In this document: positions 49,498 to 57,669 of the stretch, piece by piece | Layout: every line of letters starts with the position of its first letter | Numbering within the stretch: position 1 is the first letter of the stretch | NCBI RefSeq assembly: GCF_900091555.1 | Contig: NZ_FMCX01000009.1 | Span: forward strand, 1 to 64,000 | Reading direction: 5' to 3' | DNA length: 64,000 nucleotides | DNA from: Micromonospora mirobrigensis | GTDB lineage: Bacteria; Actinomycetota; Actinomycetes; Mycobacteriales; Micromonosporaceae | The notes under the pieces: generated by a model | Seen by the model: the letters and a program-made list of their open reading frames with translations, nothing else | Databases searched by the model: none | What the model was told of the DNA's origin: nothing | Position numbers and translations under genes: made by a program

Positions 49498-50691
49498 GTG
49501 TCGCAGATGAACCGCAGGCGGGCACTCCAACTGCTGGCAGCGCTCGGTACGACCGGCCTCACCGTCGGGTGCGGCACCGACGAGGACACCGGCACCACCG
49601 CCCCGGGCAGCCCGATCAAGATCGGACTCGTGGCACCGCAGAGCGGGGCGTACAAGGCGATCGGTGACGAGATCACCAACGGTTTCCAGCTCTTCCTCGC
49701 CCTCAACGACCAGCGGCTGGGGAACCATCCCGTCACGCTGCTCGCCGCCGACGAGGGTGACGGCGCGAAGACCGGCAAGGCCGCGGTGGACGGGCTGCTC
49801 AAGGAGGGCGTGCTGGCCCTCACCGGCGTGGTCAACTCGGCCGTCATGGTGGGCATCCGGGACACCGTCGAGCAGGCCCGGGTGCCCCTGATCGGCTCCA
49901 ACGCCTCACCCGAGAGCCTGCAGAGCGTCGTCTACATCTGGCGCACCTCGTACGTGCTGGACGAGCCGGGTGAGGCCCTCGGCGAGTACCTCCGCCAACG
50001 GCTCCCGGCCGGCAGCCGGATCGCGATGATCGCACCCGAGGGGCTGGGCAGCCAGGACGTGATGGCCGGCTTCCGGGACGGCTTCGGGGCCAGCGACCGC
50101 CGGCTGGCCGGCGCGCCCATCTGGACCACCGACACGCTGGACCCCGGCCGCAACGCGTACGCCTACGACATCACCCAGATGCTGCGCCGCAAGCCGACAG
50201 TCGTCTTCTGCTTCTTCGCCGGCCCGGCCGCGATCCAGTTCGTCAAGCAGCTGTACGCGGCCGGCTACCGCGGTGAGATCTATGCGCCCGGCTTCCTCAC
50301 CGAGGGCACCGTGCTCGACGAGGCGAAGCCGCAGGAGGTGGCGAAGGTCGCGACCGCGCTGAACTACTCCGCCGACCTGAACAACACGGCGAACCGGATC
50401 TTCGCCTCGGCGTACCGCAAGACGTACAACGTCTCACCGACCACCTACGCGATGGCGTCGTACGACGCGGCACAGGTGCTCGACAAGGCGATCCGGCTGG
50501 CCGGGACGGACCCGACCTCGCAGCAGGTCAACCTCGCGCTCGGCAAGATCGGCCAGATCGACAGCCCGCGCGGGGCGTGGCAGTTCAACCAGTCCCGTAC
50601 GCCCCAGCAGAAGTGGTACCTGCGCCGGGTCGAGCGCGACGGCCAGCTGATCTCCAACGTGCTGGTCAACGAGCTCTCCACGCTCGGCTGA
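49498..50691 (+). CDS. Orphan ABC solute-binding lipoprotein (branched-chain amino acid type)
   Basis: A 397-residue protein, GTG 49498 with GGAAGG about 6 bases upstream. It has an export signal with NRRRALQLLAALGTTGLTVG and Cys at the lipobox; the RRR may allow Tat export. The Peripla_BP_6 domain follows: IKIGLVAPQSGAYKAIGDEI, LALTGVVNSAVMVGIRDTVE, PTVVFCFFAGPAAIQFVKQL and YAMASYDAAQVLDKAIRLAG. No permease or ATPase gene is adjacent. The ligand could be an amino acid, urea or a related small molecule. Confidence 0.87.
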   Translation: MSQMNRRRALQLLAALGTTGLTVGCGTDEDTGTTAPGSPIKIGLVAPQSGAYKAIGDEITNGFQLFLALNDQRLGNHPVTLLAADEGDGAKTGKAAVDGLLKEGVLALTGVVNSAVMVGIRDTVEQARVPLIGSNASPESLQSVVYIWRTSYVLDEPGEALGEYLRQRLPAGSRIAMIAPEGLGSQDVMAGFRDGFGASDRRLAGAPIWTTDTLDPGRNAYAYDITQMLRRKPTVVFCFFAGPAAIQFVKQLYAAGYRGEIYAPGFLTEGTVLDEAKPQEVAKVATALNYSADLNNTANRIFASAYRKTYNVSPTTYAMASYDAAQVLDKAIRLAGTDPTSQQVNLALGKIGQIDSPRGAWQFNQSRTPQQKWYLRRVERDGQLISNVLVNELSTLG

Positions 50692-50710
50692 CGGCCCGGC
50701 AGGACGGCGA

Positions 50711-50744
50711 AGGGCCGGTCCCCCCGGACGGGGAGACCGGCCCT
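50711..50744. terminator. Hairpin between convergent genes
   Basis: AGGGCCGGT (50711-50719) pairs with ACCGGCCCT (50736-50744). Inner C and G runs extend the stem with a small bulge. It lies between the lipoprotein stop (50691) and the DDAH-like gene end (50767) and can serve both. Confidence 0.7.
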
Positions 50745-50766
50745 GCGTGCAGGTCCGCCGGTGGGA

Positions 50767-51597
50767 TCAGTGGCGCAGCTCGGCGATGCAGCACTTCACG
50801 CTGCCGCCGCCCTTCTTCAGCTCGCCCAGCTCCACCGGCACCGGGTGGTAGCCGGCCGCCTTGAGCTTGCCCGCCAGCCGGGTCGCCTCGGTGTTCAGCA
50901 CCACGTTGAGGCCGTCGCTGACCAGGTTCAGCCCGAACGCCAGGGCGTCGGAGTCGTCCGCGATCACCGCGTCCGGGAAGAGCTGGGTGAGCACCCGCTG
51001 GCTGGCCGCCGAGAAGGCGCCCGGGTAGTAGACGACGTTCTCGTCGTCGATCGAGGCCAGCGCCACATCCAGGTGGTAGAAGCGCGGGTCGATCAGGTGC
51101 AGCGAGACCACCGGCCGACCCAGCGCCTCCTGCGCCTCGGCGTGCGCCGGCAGCTCCGTCCGGAAGCCGTGCCCGGCGAGGACCAGCCCGCCGTGCGCCT
51201 CCGGCAGGTACGCGAAGTCTCCCTCGCCCTCGTTGGTCTCGCTCGGGGCGATGAACGGCCAGCCCTGCGCCTCGTAGAAGGCCCGGTGCGCGGCGGCCTC
51301 GCCCGAGCGCTGCGGGTGCTTGAACCTCGCGCCATAGACGTGACCGTCGACCACGAAGGCGCCGTTGGCCGCGAAGACCATGTCCGGCAACCCCGCCTCC
51401 GGGGTGAGCAGGTGGACGTCGTGCCCGAGACCGACCAGGGTCTCCCGCAGCCGGTCCCACTGCTTGACCGCGAGCTGCGCGTCGACGGGCGTGGTGACGT
51501 CCATCCACGGGTTGATCGCGTACTCGACGGCGAAGTGCTCGGGTGAGCACATGAGATATGTCCGCTTTCGCGGGACTCGCTGCTGGTTCACGGTCAC
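50767..51597 (-). CDS. Dimethylarginine dimethylaminohydrolase-like amidinotransferase
   Basis: A 276-residue enzyme of the guanidino-modifying superfamily. RKRTYLMCSPEHFAVEYAIN, GLPDMVFAANGAFVVDGHVY, YHLDVALASID (catalytic His) and GGGSVKCCIAELRH (catalytic Cys) are diagnostic. It hydrolyses methylated arginines, or possibly arginine or ornithine derivatives. The start is taken as GTG 51597; GTG 51591 is also possible. The longer frame overlaps the divergent Lrp gene. The pairing with a divergent Lrp regulator suggests substrate-responsive control. Confidence 0.87.
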   Translation of the reverse strand: MTVNQQRVPRKRTYLMCSPEHFAVEYAINPWMDVTTPVDAQLAVKQWDRLRETLVGLGHDVHLLTPEAGLPDMVFAANGAFVVDGHVYGARFKHPQRSGEAAAHRAFYEAQGWPFIAPSETNEGEGDFAYLPEAHGGLVLAGHGFRTELPAHAEAQEALGRPVVSLHLIDPRFYHLDVALASIDDENVVYYPGAFSAASQRVLTQLFPDAVIADDSDALAFGLNLVSDGLNVVLNTEATRLAGKLKAAGYHPVPVELGELKKGGGSVKCCIAELRH

Positions 51598-51659
51598 CAA
51601 GAGTAGGTAGCGTAGAACTTTGGTAACAGCCACAACCATTGCTTCCAAGAGGCGGAACA

Positions 51660-52115
51660 TTGCAGATCGACGCGGTTGACCAACGAATCATTGCGTTGCT
51701 GGTCGCAGACGCCCGCGCGTCGTACGCCGACATCGGCACCCGCGTGTCACTCTCCGCCCCCGCCGTCAAGCGACGGGTGGACCGGCTACGCGCCACCGGG
51801 GTCATCCGGGGATTCACCGCGGTCGTCGACCCGGCCGCCGTCGGCTGGACCACCGAGGCGTTCGTGGAGCTCTTCTGCGCCGGCCGGACCACCCCCGCCC
51901 AGATCGGGGCGGCCGCCCGCCGGCACCCCGAGGTGGTCGGCGCGTACACCGTCTCCGGGGAGGCGGACGCCCTGGTGCACCTGCGTGCCGCCGACATCTC
52001 CCACCTGGAGGAGGCCCTGGAGCGGCTCCGCGCCGAGGGGTTCGTCACCTCCACCCGGAGCACCATCGTGCTCTCCCGGCTGGTCGAGTCGCCGGGCGTC
52101 GGCCCGTCCAGCTGA
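51660..52115 (+). CDS. Lrp/AsnC-family regulator
   Basis: A 151-residue regulator. TTG 51660 is chosen because the usual N-terminus (QIDAVDQRIIALLVADARAS) begins there and GAGGCGG precedes it; TTG 51639 is the upstream alternative. The HTH (YADIGTRVSLSAPAVKRRVD) is followed by the RAM ligand domain (EAFVELFCAGRTTPAQIGAA, ARRHPEVVGAYTVSGEADAL). It is divergent from the DDAH-like gene, with about 60 bases between the starts, so it probably controls that gene and itself. Confidence 0.9.
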   Translation: MQIDAVDQRIIALLVADARASYADIGTRVSLSAPAVKRRVDRLRATGVIRGFTAVVDPAAVGWTTEAFVELFCAGRTTPAQIGAAARRHPEVVGAYTVSGEADALVHLRAADISHLEEALERLRAEGFVTSTRSTIVLSRLVESPGVGPSS

Positions 52116-52285
52116 CCCTGCGGGCGTACACCCGGCAGGCGCTGGCCGACGGCGCGGCCGGCCGGCTGCGGCCGCTGATCGGCCAGCCGTTCCCACTGGA
52201 CCGGGCCGCGGAAGCGCACGCCGCGATCGAGGCCCGGGCCACGGTCGGCAAGACCCTGCTCGACGTGCGCCGACCGGACCGGTCA
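52113..52285 (+). pseudogene. C-terminal remnant of a zinc-binding/quinone oxidoreductase
   Basis: Frame 2 after the Lrp gene reads YTRQALADGAAGRLRPLIGQ, then PFPLDRAAEAHAAIEARATV and GKTLLDV. This is the C-terminal signature of MDR-type quinone oxidoreductases (FPLxxAxEAHxxLExRxTxGKxxL). There is no start, no nucleotide-binding domain and no stop in place: the frame runs into the antisense of the next gene. It is a broken relic between two intact genes. Confidence 0.6.
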
Positions 52286-53383
52286 GAGGTACATGCCGGT
52301 GCGGTGCTCCCCCTCGGGCCGGGCCGGCTTGTCGCCCTCGCCGAAGAAGCGCTTGCCGCCGAACTCGCCGTGCAGCCGGTCGTCCAACTCGTCTGCCAAC
52401 CCCGTCATCACCTGCACCGCGAGCATCAGGTGGGTGGCCTGGAAGTTGCGGCCGAAGACCGGGATGGAGGCCCACACCGTGTCGTCGGCGCAGTACAGCC
52501 GGCCGATCGGCATCCGGTTGGTCAGCTCGGAGAGCTTCACGTAGAGCCGCTCGGTCGGCTCCACCTCGGTCAGCACCGGGGAGAAGACGTCGACCAGCGG
52601 CGGATTGTCCCGGACCCGGACGAAGACCATCGCCGAGCCGGCCCGGATGTTGATGTCGCCGTCCGAGTCGACCTGGAGCTGGTCGGCGTCCGACTTCAAC
52701 ATGGTGGAGACGACGGTCCGCACCCGGTCCGCCAGCTCCAGCACGTCCTTCTCGCCCTCCTTGGACCCCGCGGCGGCCAGCGCCTCGTCCAGGTCGGCCT
52801 CCACGTCCCGGTCCGGCCCGAACTCGCTGCGCGCCGTGCCCAGCGGCGGCACCGGCAACGACTCACCCTGCCCGTCGTGCACCAGATAGACCAGGAAGGC
52901 CGGGTGCGGAGCCCCGTAGACGTCGCGCAGCGTACGGGTCAGCACCGGGGCCAGCTTGGCGGCCTCGGCGGTGGAGCCGTCCAGGCCGAAGTCCTCACCC
53001 GAACCCGCCACCACGCCCGGCGGCGACCAACCCAGGGCGATCATGTCGGCCACCGCGGCCCGGTCCAGCCGGTAGCCCTGCGGCAGGGTGGCGTTGCCGA
53101 CCGCGCGGGCGGAGATCTTCCCCTCCTCGCCGACGTCGACGCTTGTCGAGTAGACGGCGTCACCGGTGCCGGAGGCGGTCGGGTCGAGGGTCAGCTCCAG
53201 GTGCGCCCCGGCGGGCAGCTCCCGCAGCCGCTCGGCCAGCGCCCGGGCGAGCTCCCGCCAGGCCTCGTTGACCTTCGCCCGCAGGTCGGCCGTGCTCGGC
53301 TCGTCCAGCAGGATCGACTCGTACTGCTCCGGCGGGGTGCCCGCCTGCGCTGCGGCCGGCTCCGAGGGGTGGTCTGCCGTCAT
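52283..53383 (-). CDS. YbjN/TY-Chap-type chaperone-like protein with proteasome-like C-terminal tail
   Basis: A 366-residue protein, ATG 53383. Two repeats of a YbjN/CesT-like fold are suggested: residues about 25-190 (VNEAWRELARALAERLRELP, DVYGAPHPAFLVYLVHDGQG) and 210-345 (VRTVVSTMLKSDADQLQVDS, SAMVFVRVRDNPPLVDVFSP, RNFQATHLMLAVQVMTGLAD). I recall this actinobacterial family as the T3SS/YbjN peptide-binding chaperone type. The last residues, EHRTGMYL, closely resemble the STGQYL end of Bpa and fit the hydrophobic-Tyr-X motif that docks proteasome activators. Function unknown. Confidence 0.75.
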   Translation of the reverse strand: MTADHPSEPAAAQAGTPPEQYESILLDEPSTADLRAKVNEAWRELARALAERLRELPAGAHLELTLDPTASGTGDAVYSTSVDVGEEGKISARAVGNATLPQGYRLDRAAVADMIALGWSPPGVVAGSGEDFGLDGSTAEAAKLAPVLTRTLRDVYGAPHPAFLVYLVHDGQGESLPVPPLGTARSEFGPDRDVEADLDEALAAAGSKEGEKDVLELADRVRTVVSTMLKSDADQLQVDSDGDINIRAGSAMVFVRVRDNPPLVDVFSPVLTEVEPTERLYVKLSELTNRMPIGRLYCADDTVWASIPVFGRNFQATHLMLAVQVMTGLADELDDRLHGEFGGKRFFGEGDKPARPEGEHRTGMYL

Positions 53384-53459
53384 GATCGCCTCCGTCCGTC
53401 ACGATCACCCTACCCACGCGACGGGAGCCGCGACTCGGCGCGGACCGGCCGCCGTGGGC

Positions 53460-53732
53460 TCACCGCGCGGGGTCGCTCCCGGCAGGTCGGTCGGAGCCCA
53501 GCTCCACCGGCCAGGTCCCCGCCAGCTCGCTCAACCGGCCGGCCGTCGCCGCCGGATCCGCGCCCCGACCGACCGCGACCCCGAGCAGGTACGCGGTGAC
53601 CGGCGCCCCCGGGCGCAGCACCTGATGGGCGACGTCCTTCGCGAGGTCGAGCACGGTGGGCACCGACACCTCGGCCGGATCGAGGCCCAGCTCGGCGCAG
53701 GCCGCCGTCACCCAGTCGTCCATCACCGTCAT
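53460..53732 (-). CDS. DUF6457 family protein
   Basis: A 90-residue protein. ATG 53732 overlaps the mobA stop as ATGA; GTG 53741 is an upstream alternative. The pattern VMDDWVTAACAELGLDPAEV, TVLDLAKDVAHQVLRPGAPV, TAYLLGVAVGRG fits a small family (DUF6457) usually found directly after mobA in actinobacteria. It probably assists molybdenum cofactor nucleotide transfer, judged by position only. Confidence 0.75.
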   Translation of the reverse strand: MTVMDDWVTAACAELGLDPAEVSVPTVLDLAKDVAHQVLRPGAPVTAYLLGVAVGRGADPAATAGRLSELAGTWPVELGSDRPAGSDPAR

Positions 53733-54328
53733 CGCGTCCACTCCTCAGCCCGTCGTACGTCGAGGTCAGTGTCGCAGTCGAACCAGGGCGGCGGCCCCGA
53801 GCCGACCCACGGCAAGCCCCGCACGGTGAGCCCGGCGAGCAGCTCCCGGATCGGGGCGCCGTCCGGCGTGCCGCCCCGCCGGGCGGTCAACCCGGCGAGC
53901 GCCGCCCGCAGTGGGGCCACCCGCCACACCCCGCACAAGGTCTGCCGCCGGCCCTCGTCGTCGACGTGGCAGACTCCGTCGACCGGGGACCCGACCAGCT
54001 CGCCCAGCAGCCCACCGACCGCCGCCCGGGTGAGCAGCGGCAGATCCGCCGCGAGCAGCGCGACCGTGGTCACGTCGGCGGGGAGCAGGGCCAGCCCGGC
54101 GGCCGTGGCGGCGACCGGGCCGCCACCGGACGGGTCCTCCCGGGTGACCAGGACGTCGGGCGGGACGGCGCCGGCCGGCCCGACCAGGATGCGGGGCACG
54201 GCGTCGGAGACGGCGTCCAGCACCCGGTCGCGCATCGGTCGACCGCCGACCGGCAGGCCGGGCTTGTCCACCCCACCCATCCGGCGCGCCGCCCCACCGG
54301 CCAGCACCACCGCCGCGTACGACTCCAC
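53729..54328 (-). CDS. mobA: Molybdenum cofactor guanylyltransferase
   Basis: A 199-residue nucleotidyltransferase, GTG 54328. It has the N-terminal loop AVVLAGGAARRMGGVDKPGL with the Lys that contacts the nucleotide, then LLAADLPLLTRAAV with the metal-binding Asp. It links GMP to molybdopterin for bis-MGD enzymes such as formate dehydrogenase. That fits the fdhD gene starting 191 bases away on the opposite strand. Confidence 0.87.
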   Translation of the reverse strand: MESYAAVVLAGGAARRMGGVDKPGLPVGGRPMRDRVLDAVSDAVPRILVGPAGAVPPDVLVTREDPSGGGPVAATAAGLALLPADVTTVALLAADLPLLTRAAVGGLLGELVGSPVDGVCHVDDEGRRQTLCGVWRVAPLRAALAGLTARRGGTPDGAPIRELLAGLTVRGLPWVGSGPPPWFDCDTDLDVRRAEEWTR

Positions 54329-54518
54329 CCCGTCACGCTAACGCCACCCACCGACGCCCGCTCCCCGCCGCCGAGCCAGCCCGCCCCCGACCTGACAGGC
54401 CGACACGCCGCGGCCATGCCCCGGCCGGACAGGCCGACATGCCGAAGGACGTGGTGATCACAGCGCCGGAAGACGGCCGTGAGGTGTGGCGGCGGGGCGG
54501 GGAGGGGAGGATGGCGGC

Positions 54519-55379
54519 ATGGGACGGGCAACCGATCGACGTGGCGTACTCCGGATCGACCTCGACGCCGCGGCGCAGGGTCGCGCCCCGGTACGCCGGC
54601 CGGACAGCCTCTCGGTGGAGGAACCGCTGGAGATCCGGGTCGGTCCGGCCGGCCCGGGGCGGCGCAAGCCGCTGGCGATCACCATGCGCACCCCCGGCGA
54701 CGACATCGACCTGGCGATCGGCTTCCTGCTCACCGAGGGGCTGATCCGCTCCGCCGAGGACGTGCAGACCGCCCAGCTCTGCGCCGGGGCGGAGACCCCG
54801 AACACCTACAACGTGGTGGACATCGTGCTGGCCCCGGGCGTGCCGGAACCGGCCACCGACCCGGCGCGCAACTTCTACACCACCAGCTCCTGCGGGGTGT
54901 GCGGCAAGGCGAGCATCGACGCGGTGCGTACCCGGTCCCTCTTTTCGGTCGCCGAGGACCCGCTCACCGTGCCGGCCGAACTGGTCGCCGAGCTGCCGGA
55001 GAAGCTGCGGGCCGCGCAGAAGGCCTTCGACCGGACCGGCGGCCTGCACGCGGCCGGCCTCTTCACCGCCGACGGTGGGCTGGCCGTGCTCCGTGAGGAC
55101 GTCGGCCGGCACAACGCGGTGGACAAGGTGGTCGGCTGGGCGGTCCGCCAACAGCTCCTGCCGTTGGCCGGGCACCTGCTGCTGGTCTCCGGCCGGGCCA
55201 GCTTCGAGCTGACCCAGAAGGCGTGGATGGCCGGCGTACCGCTGCTCGCCGCGGTCTCCGCGCCCAGCACCCTCGCCGCCGACCTGGCCGCCGAGGCGGG
55301 AATGACCCTGGTCGGCTTCCTGCGCGGCCGGACCATGAACGTCTACACCGGCGCGCACCGGCTGACCGTCACCGCCTGA
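54519..55379 (+). CDS. fdhD: Formate dehydrogenase accessory sulfurtransferase
   Basis: A 286-residue protein, ATG 54519, with GGAGG about 10 bases upstream. Motifs are DSLSVEEPLEIRVGP, AITMRTPGDDIDLAIGFLLT, TTSSCGVCGKAS with the two catalytic Cys, ALREDVGRHNAVDKVVG-type LREDVGRHNAVDKVVG, and LVSGRASFELTQKAWMAGVP. FdhD passes sulfur to the Mo-bisMGD cofactor of formate dehydrogenase. No dehydrogenase gene is in the window. Confidence 0.94.
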   Translation: MGRATDRRGVLRIDLDAAAQGRAPVRRPDSLSVEEPLEIRVGPAGPGRRKPLAITMRTPGDDIDLAIGFLLTEGLIRSAEDVQTAQLCAGAETPNTYNVVDIVLAPGVPEPATDPARNFYTTSSCGVCGKASIDAVRTRSLFSVAEDPLTVPAELVAELPEKLRAAQKAFDRTGGLHAAGLFTADGGLAVLREDVGRHNAVDKVVGWAVRQQLLPLAGHLLLVSGRASFELTQKAWMAGVPLLAAVSAPSTLAADLAAEAGMTLVGFLRGRTMNVYTGAHRLTVTA

Positions 55380-55459
55380 ACCGGCGAGGTCGAAGCCGCA
55401 CCCTCGGATCTGCTGGCGGTGCCCGTCGCCGACCGGGTGCCTCCTGGCCGGCCCGGGGG

Positions 55460-56581
55460 TCAACTGCGCCGCCGGGGCGGTCGGGGGCGGCGGGAGCGGC
55501 GCCGGACCACGCCGGGCGGCGCCACCGCCGGCCAGCCGTCGAGCTGTGCCGGGGGCACCCCCCGGCGGAGCAGGTCGTCGAGGAGCAGCGCCAGCGAGTA
55601 GCCCGGGTGTTCGGTCAGGGCCCGTTCCAGGGCGACCGCGGCCAGCGCCCCCTGCCCGGCACGCCACGCGGCGAAGGCCAACAGGCTGGCCGGGGCGGCG
55701 GCCAGCCCCGGTTGGGCCCGGCGCAGCACGTCGGTCCAGAGGGCGATGTCCTCGTCCCGCCCGTCGGTGCGTTCCCAGGCGTGGTCCCGGACGGTCAGCC
55801 GGGTCAGCAGGACGCTGAGCCAGGCCACCTCGTCGTCGGTCAGCCGCTCACCGCGCCGGTGCCGGCGGCGGGCGGCCCGCACCGCCGCCACCCCGGCGGC
55901 CCGTACCGCCCCGTCGTCCCCGACGCCGACCGGACCGCCCGCGGGACCTCCCGGGCCGGTGGCGGTGGGCACCGGGTCACCCGGCGGCAGTTCCGTCCCG
56001 GCCGGACGGCCGAGCAGCCGGGCCAGCCGCTGGCCGGCCCGCGCCGTGGCCCTGCGCATGGCCACCCGGACCGGGCCGTCCAGCGGGGCGACCAGGGCGG
56101 CCAGGGCCGCCCGGTCGGGCAGGGCGACCTGGCCGGCGAAGACGGCAGCCGCGCTGACCTCGCTGGCCCCCGGGTCGTACGGGGTGCCGTCGGGTGGGCA
56201 GCACCCGGCCTCGGTGCAGAGGTAGGACCAGTAGCGCCCGTCGGTCACCCGGAGGGCGTCCAGCACCACCAGCCCGACCCCGGCCAGCGCCCCACGGACC
56301 GCGTCGACGGCGGTGGTGACCCGCTCGGCCGGCCCGTACCCGACCACGGTGGCCGACTCGGCGCGCTGCCGGACGATCACCTCGGCCAGGTGCCGGGCGG
56401 GTGGAGCGGGGTCGGCGCCCCGGTCGGGCAGGTCTGCCCGGGCGGCGAAGATGATCCGCCGGCCGCGCAGGGCGACCACCACCACGCTGTCGCTGGGATG
56501 GAATCCGAGCAGGTAGGGCACGGCGGCGATCAGGTCGGCGGGTGAGCGGACGGCGAGGCGGGCCCGGTCGAGCTGCGTCAT
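55460..56581 (-). CDS. DUF4192 family protein
   Basis: A 373-residue protein, ATG 56581; the open frame upstream extends into the divergent intergenic region. The DUF4192 pattern is visible in RLAVRSPADLIAAVPYLLGF, HPSDSVVVVALRGRRIIFAA, GRYWSYLCTEAGCCPPDGTP and QGALAAVALERALTEHPGYS. A basic tail (RRRSRRPRPPRRRS) ends it. DUF4192 is widespread in actinobacteria and its function is unknown. Confidence 0.87.
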   Translation of the reverse strand: MTQLDRARLAVRSPADLIAAVPYLLGFHPSDSVVVVALRGRRIIFAARADLPDRGADPAPPARHLAEVIVRQRAESATVVGYGPAERVTTAVDAVRGALAGVGLVVLDALRVTDGRYWSYLCTEAGCCPPDGTPYDPGASEVSAAAVFAGQVALPDRAALAALVAPLDGPVRVAMRRATARAGQRLARLLGRPAGTELPPGDPVPTATGPGGPAGGPVGVGDDGAVRAAGVAAVRAARRRHRRGERLTDDEVAWLSVLLTRLTVRDHAWERTDGRDEDIALWTDVLRRAQPGLAAAPASLLAFAAWRAGQGALAAVALERALTEHPGYSLALLLDDLLRRGVPPAQLDGWPAVAPPGVVRRRSRRPRPPRRRS

Positions 56582-56623
56582 GCGAGGCAGCCTGCGCGGC
56601 TCCGGCACGCGCCGACAGGCCCT

Positions 56624-56648
56624 GTGGACGACACTCCGGTTATCCACA
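56624..56648. promoter_or_regulatory. Two inverted DnaA-box-like 9-mers
   Basis: TTATCCACA at 56640-56648 is identical to the classical DnaA box. TGTGGACGA at 56624-56632 is the reverse of TCGTCCACA, one base from the actinobacterial box. They lie in the short region between the divergent DUF4192 and fructosamine-kinase genes. This is seen in sequence only; binding is untested. Confidence 0.35.
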
Positions 56649-56754
56649 GTCACCCTCCGTATTTTCCCTGGTCGGCGGAGAACTGCACCGAGTACGGACG
56701 GAGCGGAGCGCGCACCGGCCCGCGCCCGGCCCGCGGAGGGGCTACCTTGCGCAG

Positions 56755-57669
56755 ATGGACCTGGCCTACCTGCGGGCACATCCGGAACACCTGCCGACCT
56801 TCCTGACCCACCAGCGGATCCGGGAGACCCCGGTCAAGGGTGGCGACATCTGCGCCGCCTCCCGGCTGACCCTCGACGACGGTCACTCCGTCTTCGCCAA
56901 GAGCTGGCCGGAGACGACCTCCCGGCCGGTGCCGGAGGGCTTCTTCGCCACCGAGGCGGCCGGGCTGCGCTGGCTGCGCGACGCCGGCACGGTGGCCGTG
57001 CCCGAGGTGCTGGTGGCGGTGCCGGAGCTGCTGGTGCTCGACTGGGTGGAGACCGACGAGCCGACGCCGGAGGCGGCCGAACGCTTCGGTCGGGAGCTGG
57101 CCGGGATGCACCGGGCCGGCGCGCCGGCGTTCGGCGCGCAATGGCCGGGGTTCATCGGGGCGCTCCCGCAGGACAACACCCCGGACCCGGGCCCGTGGTC
57201 GGGGTGGTTCGCGCGGACCCGGCTGGCGCCGTACCTGGCGATGTCGGTGTCCAACGGGGCGCTGACCGCCGCCGAGACCGCCCCGGTGGAGGAGCTGGTC
57301 GAGCGGATCGGGGAGTTCGGCGGCGACGAGCCGCCGGCCCGGATCCACGGCGACCTGTGGCCGGGCAACCTGCTGTGGGGCGCGGGAGACCGGGTGTGGC
57401 TGGTCGACCCGGCGGCGCACGGCGGCCACCGGGAGACCGACCTGGCCCAGCTGGCCCTCTTCGGTGGCCCGCCGCACCTGGACCGCATCCTGGCCGGGTA
57501 CGACGAGGAGTGGCCGTTGGCCGACGGCTGGCGCGAGCGGGTGCCGCTGCACCAGCTGCACCTGCTGCTGGTGCACACCGCGCTCTTCGGTGCGGCGTAC
57601 CGGGAGGCGGTGGGCGCGGCGGCCCGTGCCGCGCTGCGGGGCGCCGGACGCGCTACGGTCGACAGGTGA
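56755..57669 (+). CDS. Fructosamine kinase family protein
   Basis: A 304-residue protein, ATG 56755. The kinase-like fold shows SVFAKSWPETTSRPVPEGFF (Lys), FATEAAGLRWLRDAGTVAVP, the catalytic RIHGDLWPGNLLWG and VWLVDPAAHGGHRETDLAQL (metal Asp). It phosphorylates glycated amines or ketosamine-type small molecules, thereby reversing glycation. The stop overlaps the moaA GTG (GTGA), so it is an unusual operon partner for cofactor synthesis. Confidence 0.9.
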   Translation: MDLAYLRAHPEHLPTFLTHQRIRETPVKGGDICAASRLTLDDGHSVFAKSWPETTSRPVPEGFFATEAAGLRWLRDAGTVAVPEVLVAVPELLVLDWVETDEPTPEAAERFGRELAGMHRAGAPAFGAQWPGFIGALPQDNTPDPGPWSGWFARTRLAPYLAMSVSNGALTAAETAPVEELVERIGEFGGDEPPARIHGDLWPGNLLWGAGDRVWLVDPAAHGGHRETDLAQLALFGGPPHLDRILAGYDEEWPLADGWRERVPLHQLHLLLVHTALFGAAYREAVGAAARAALRGAGRATVDR

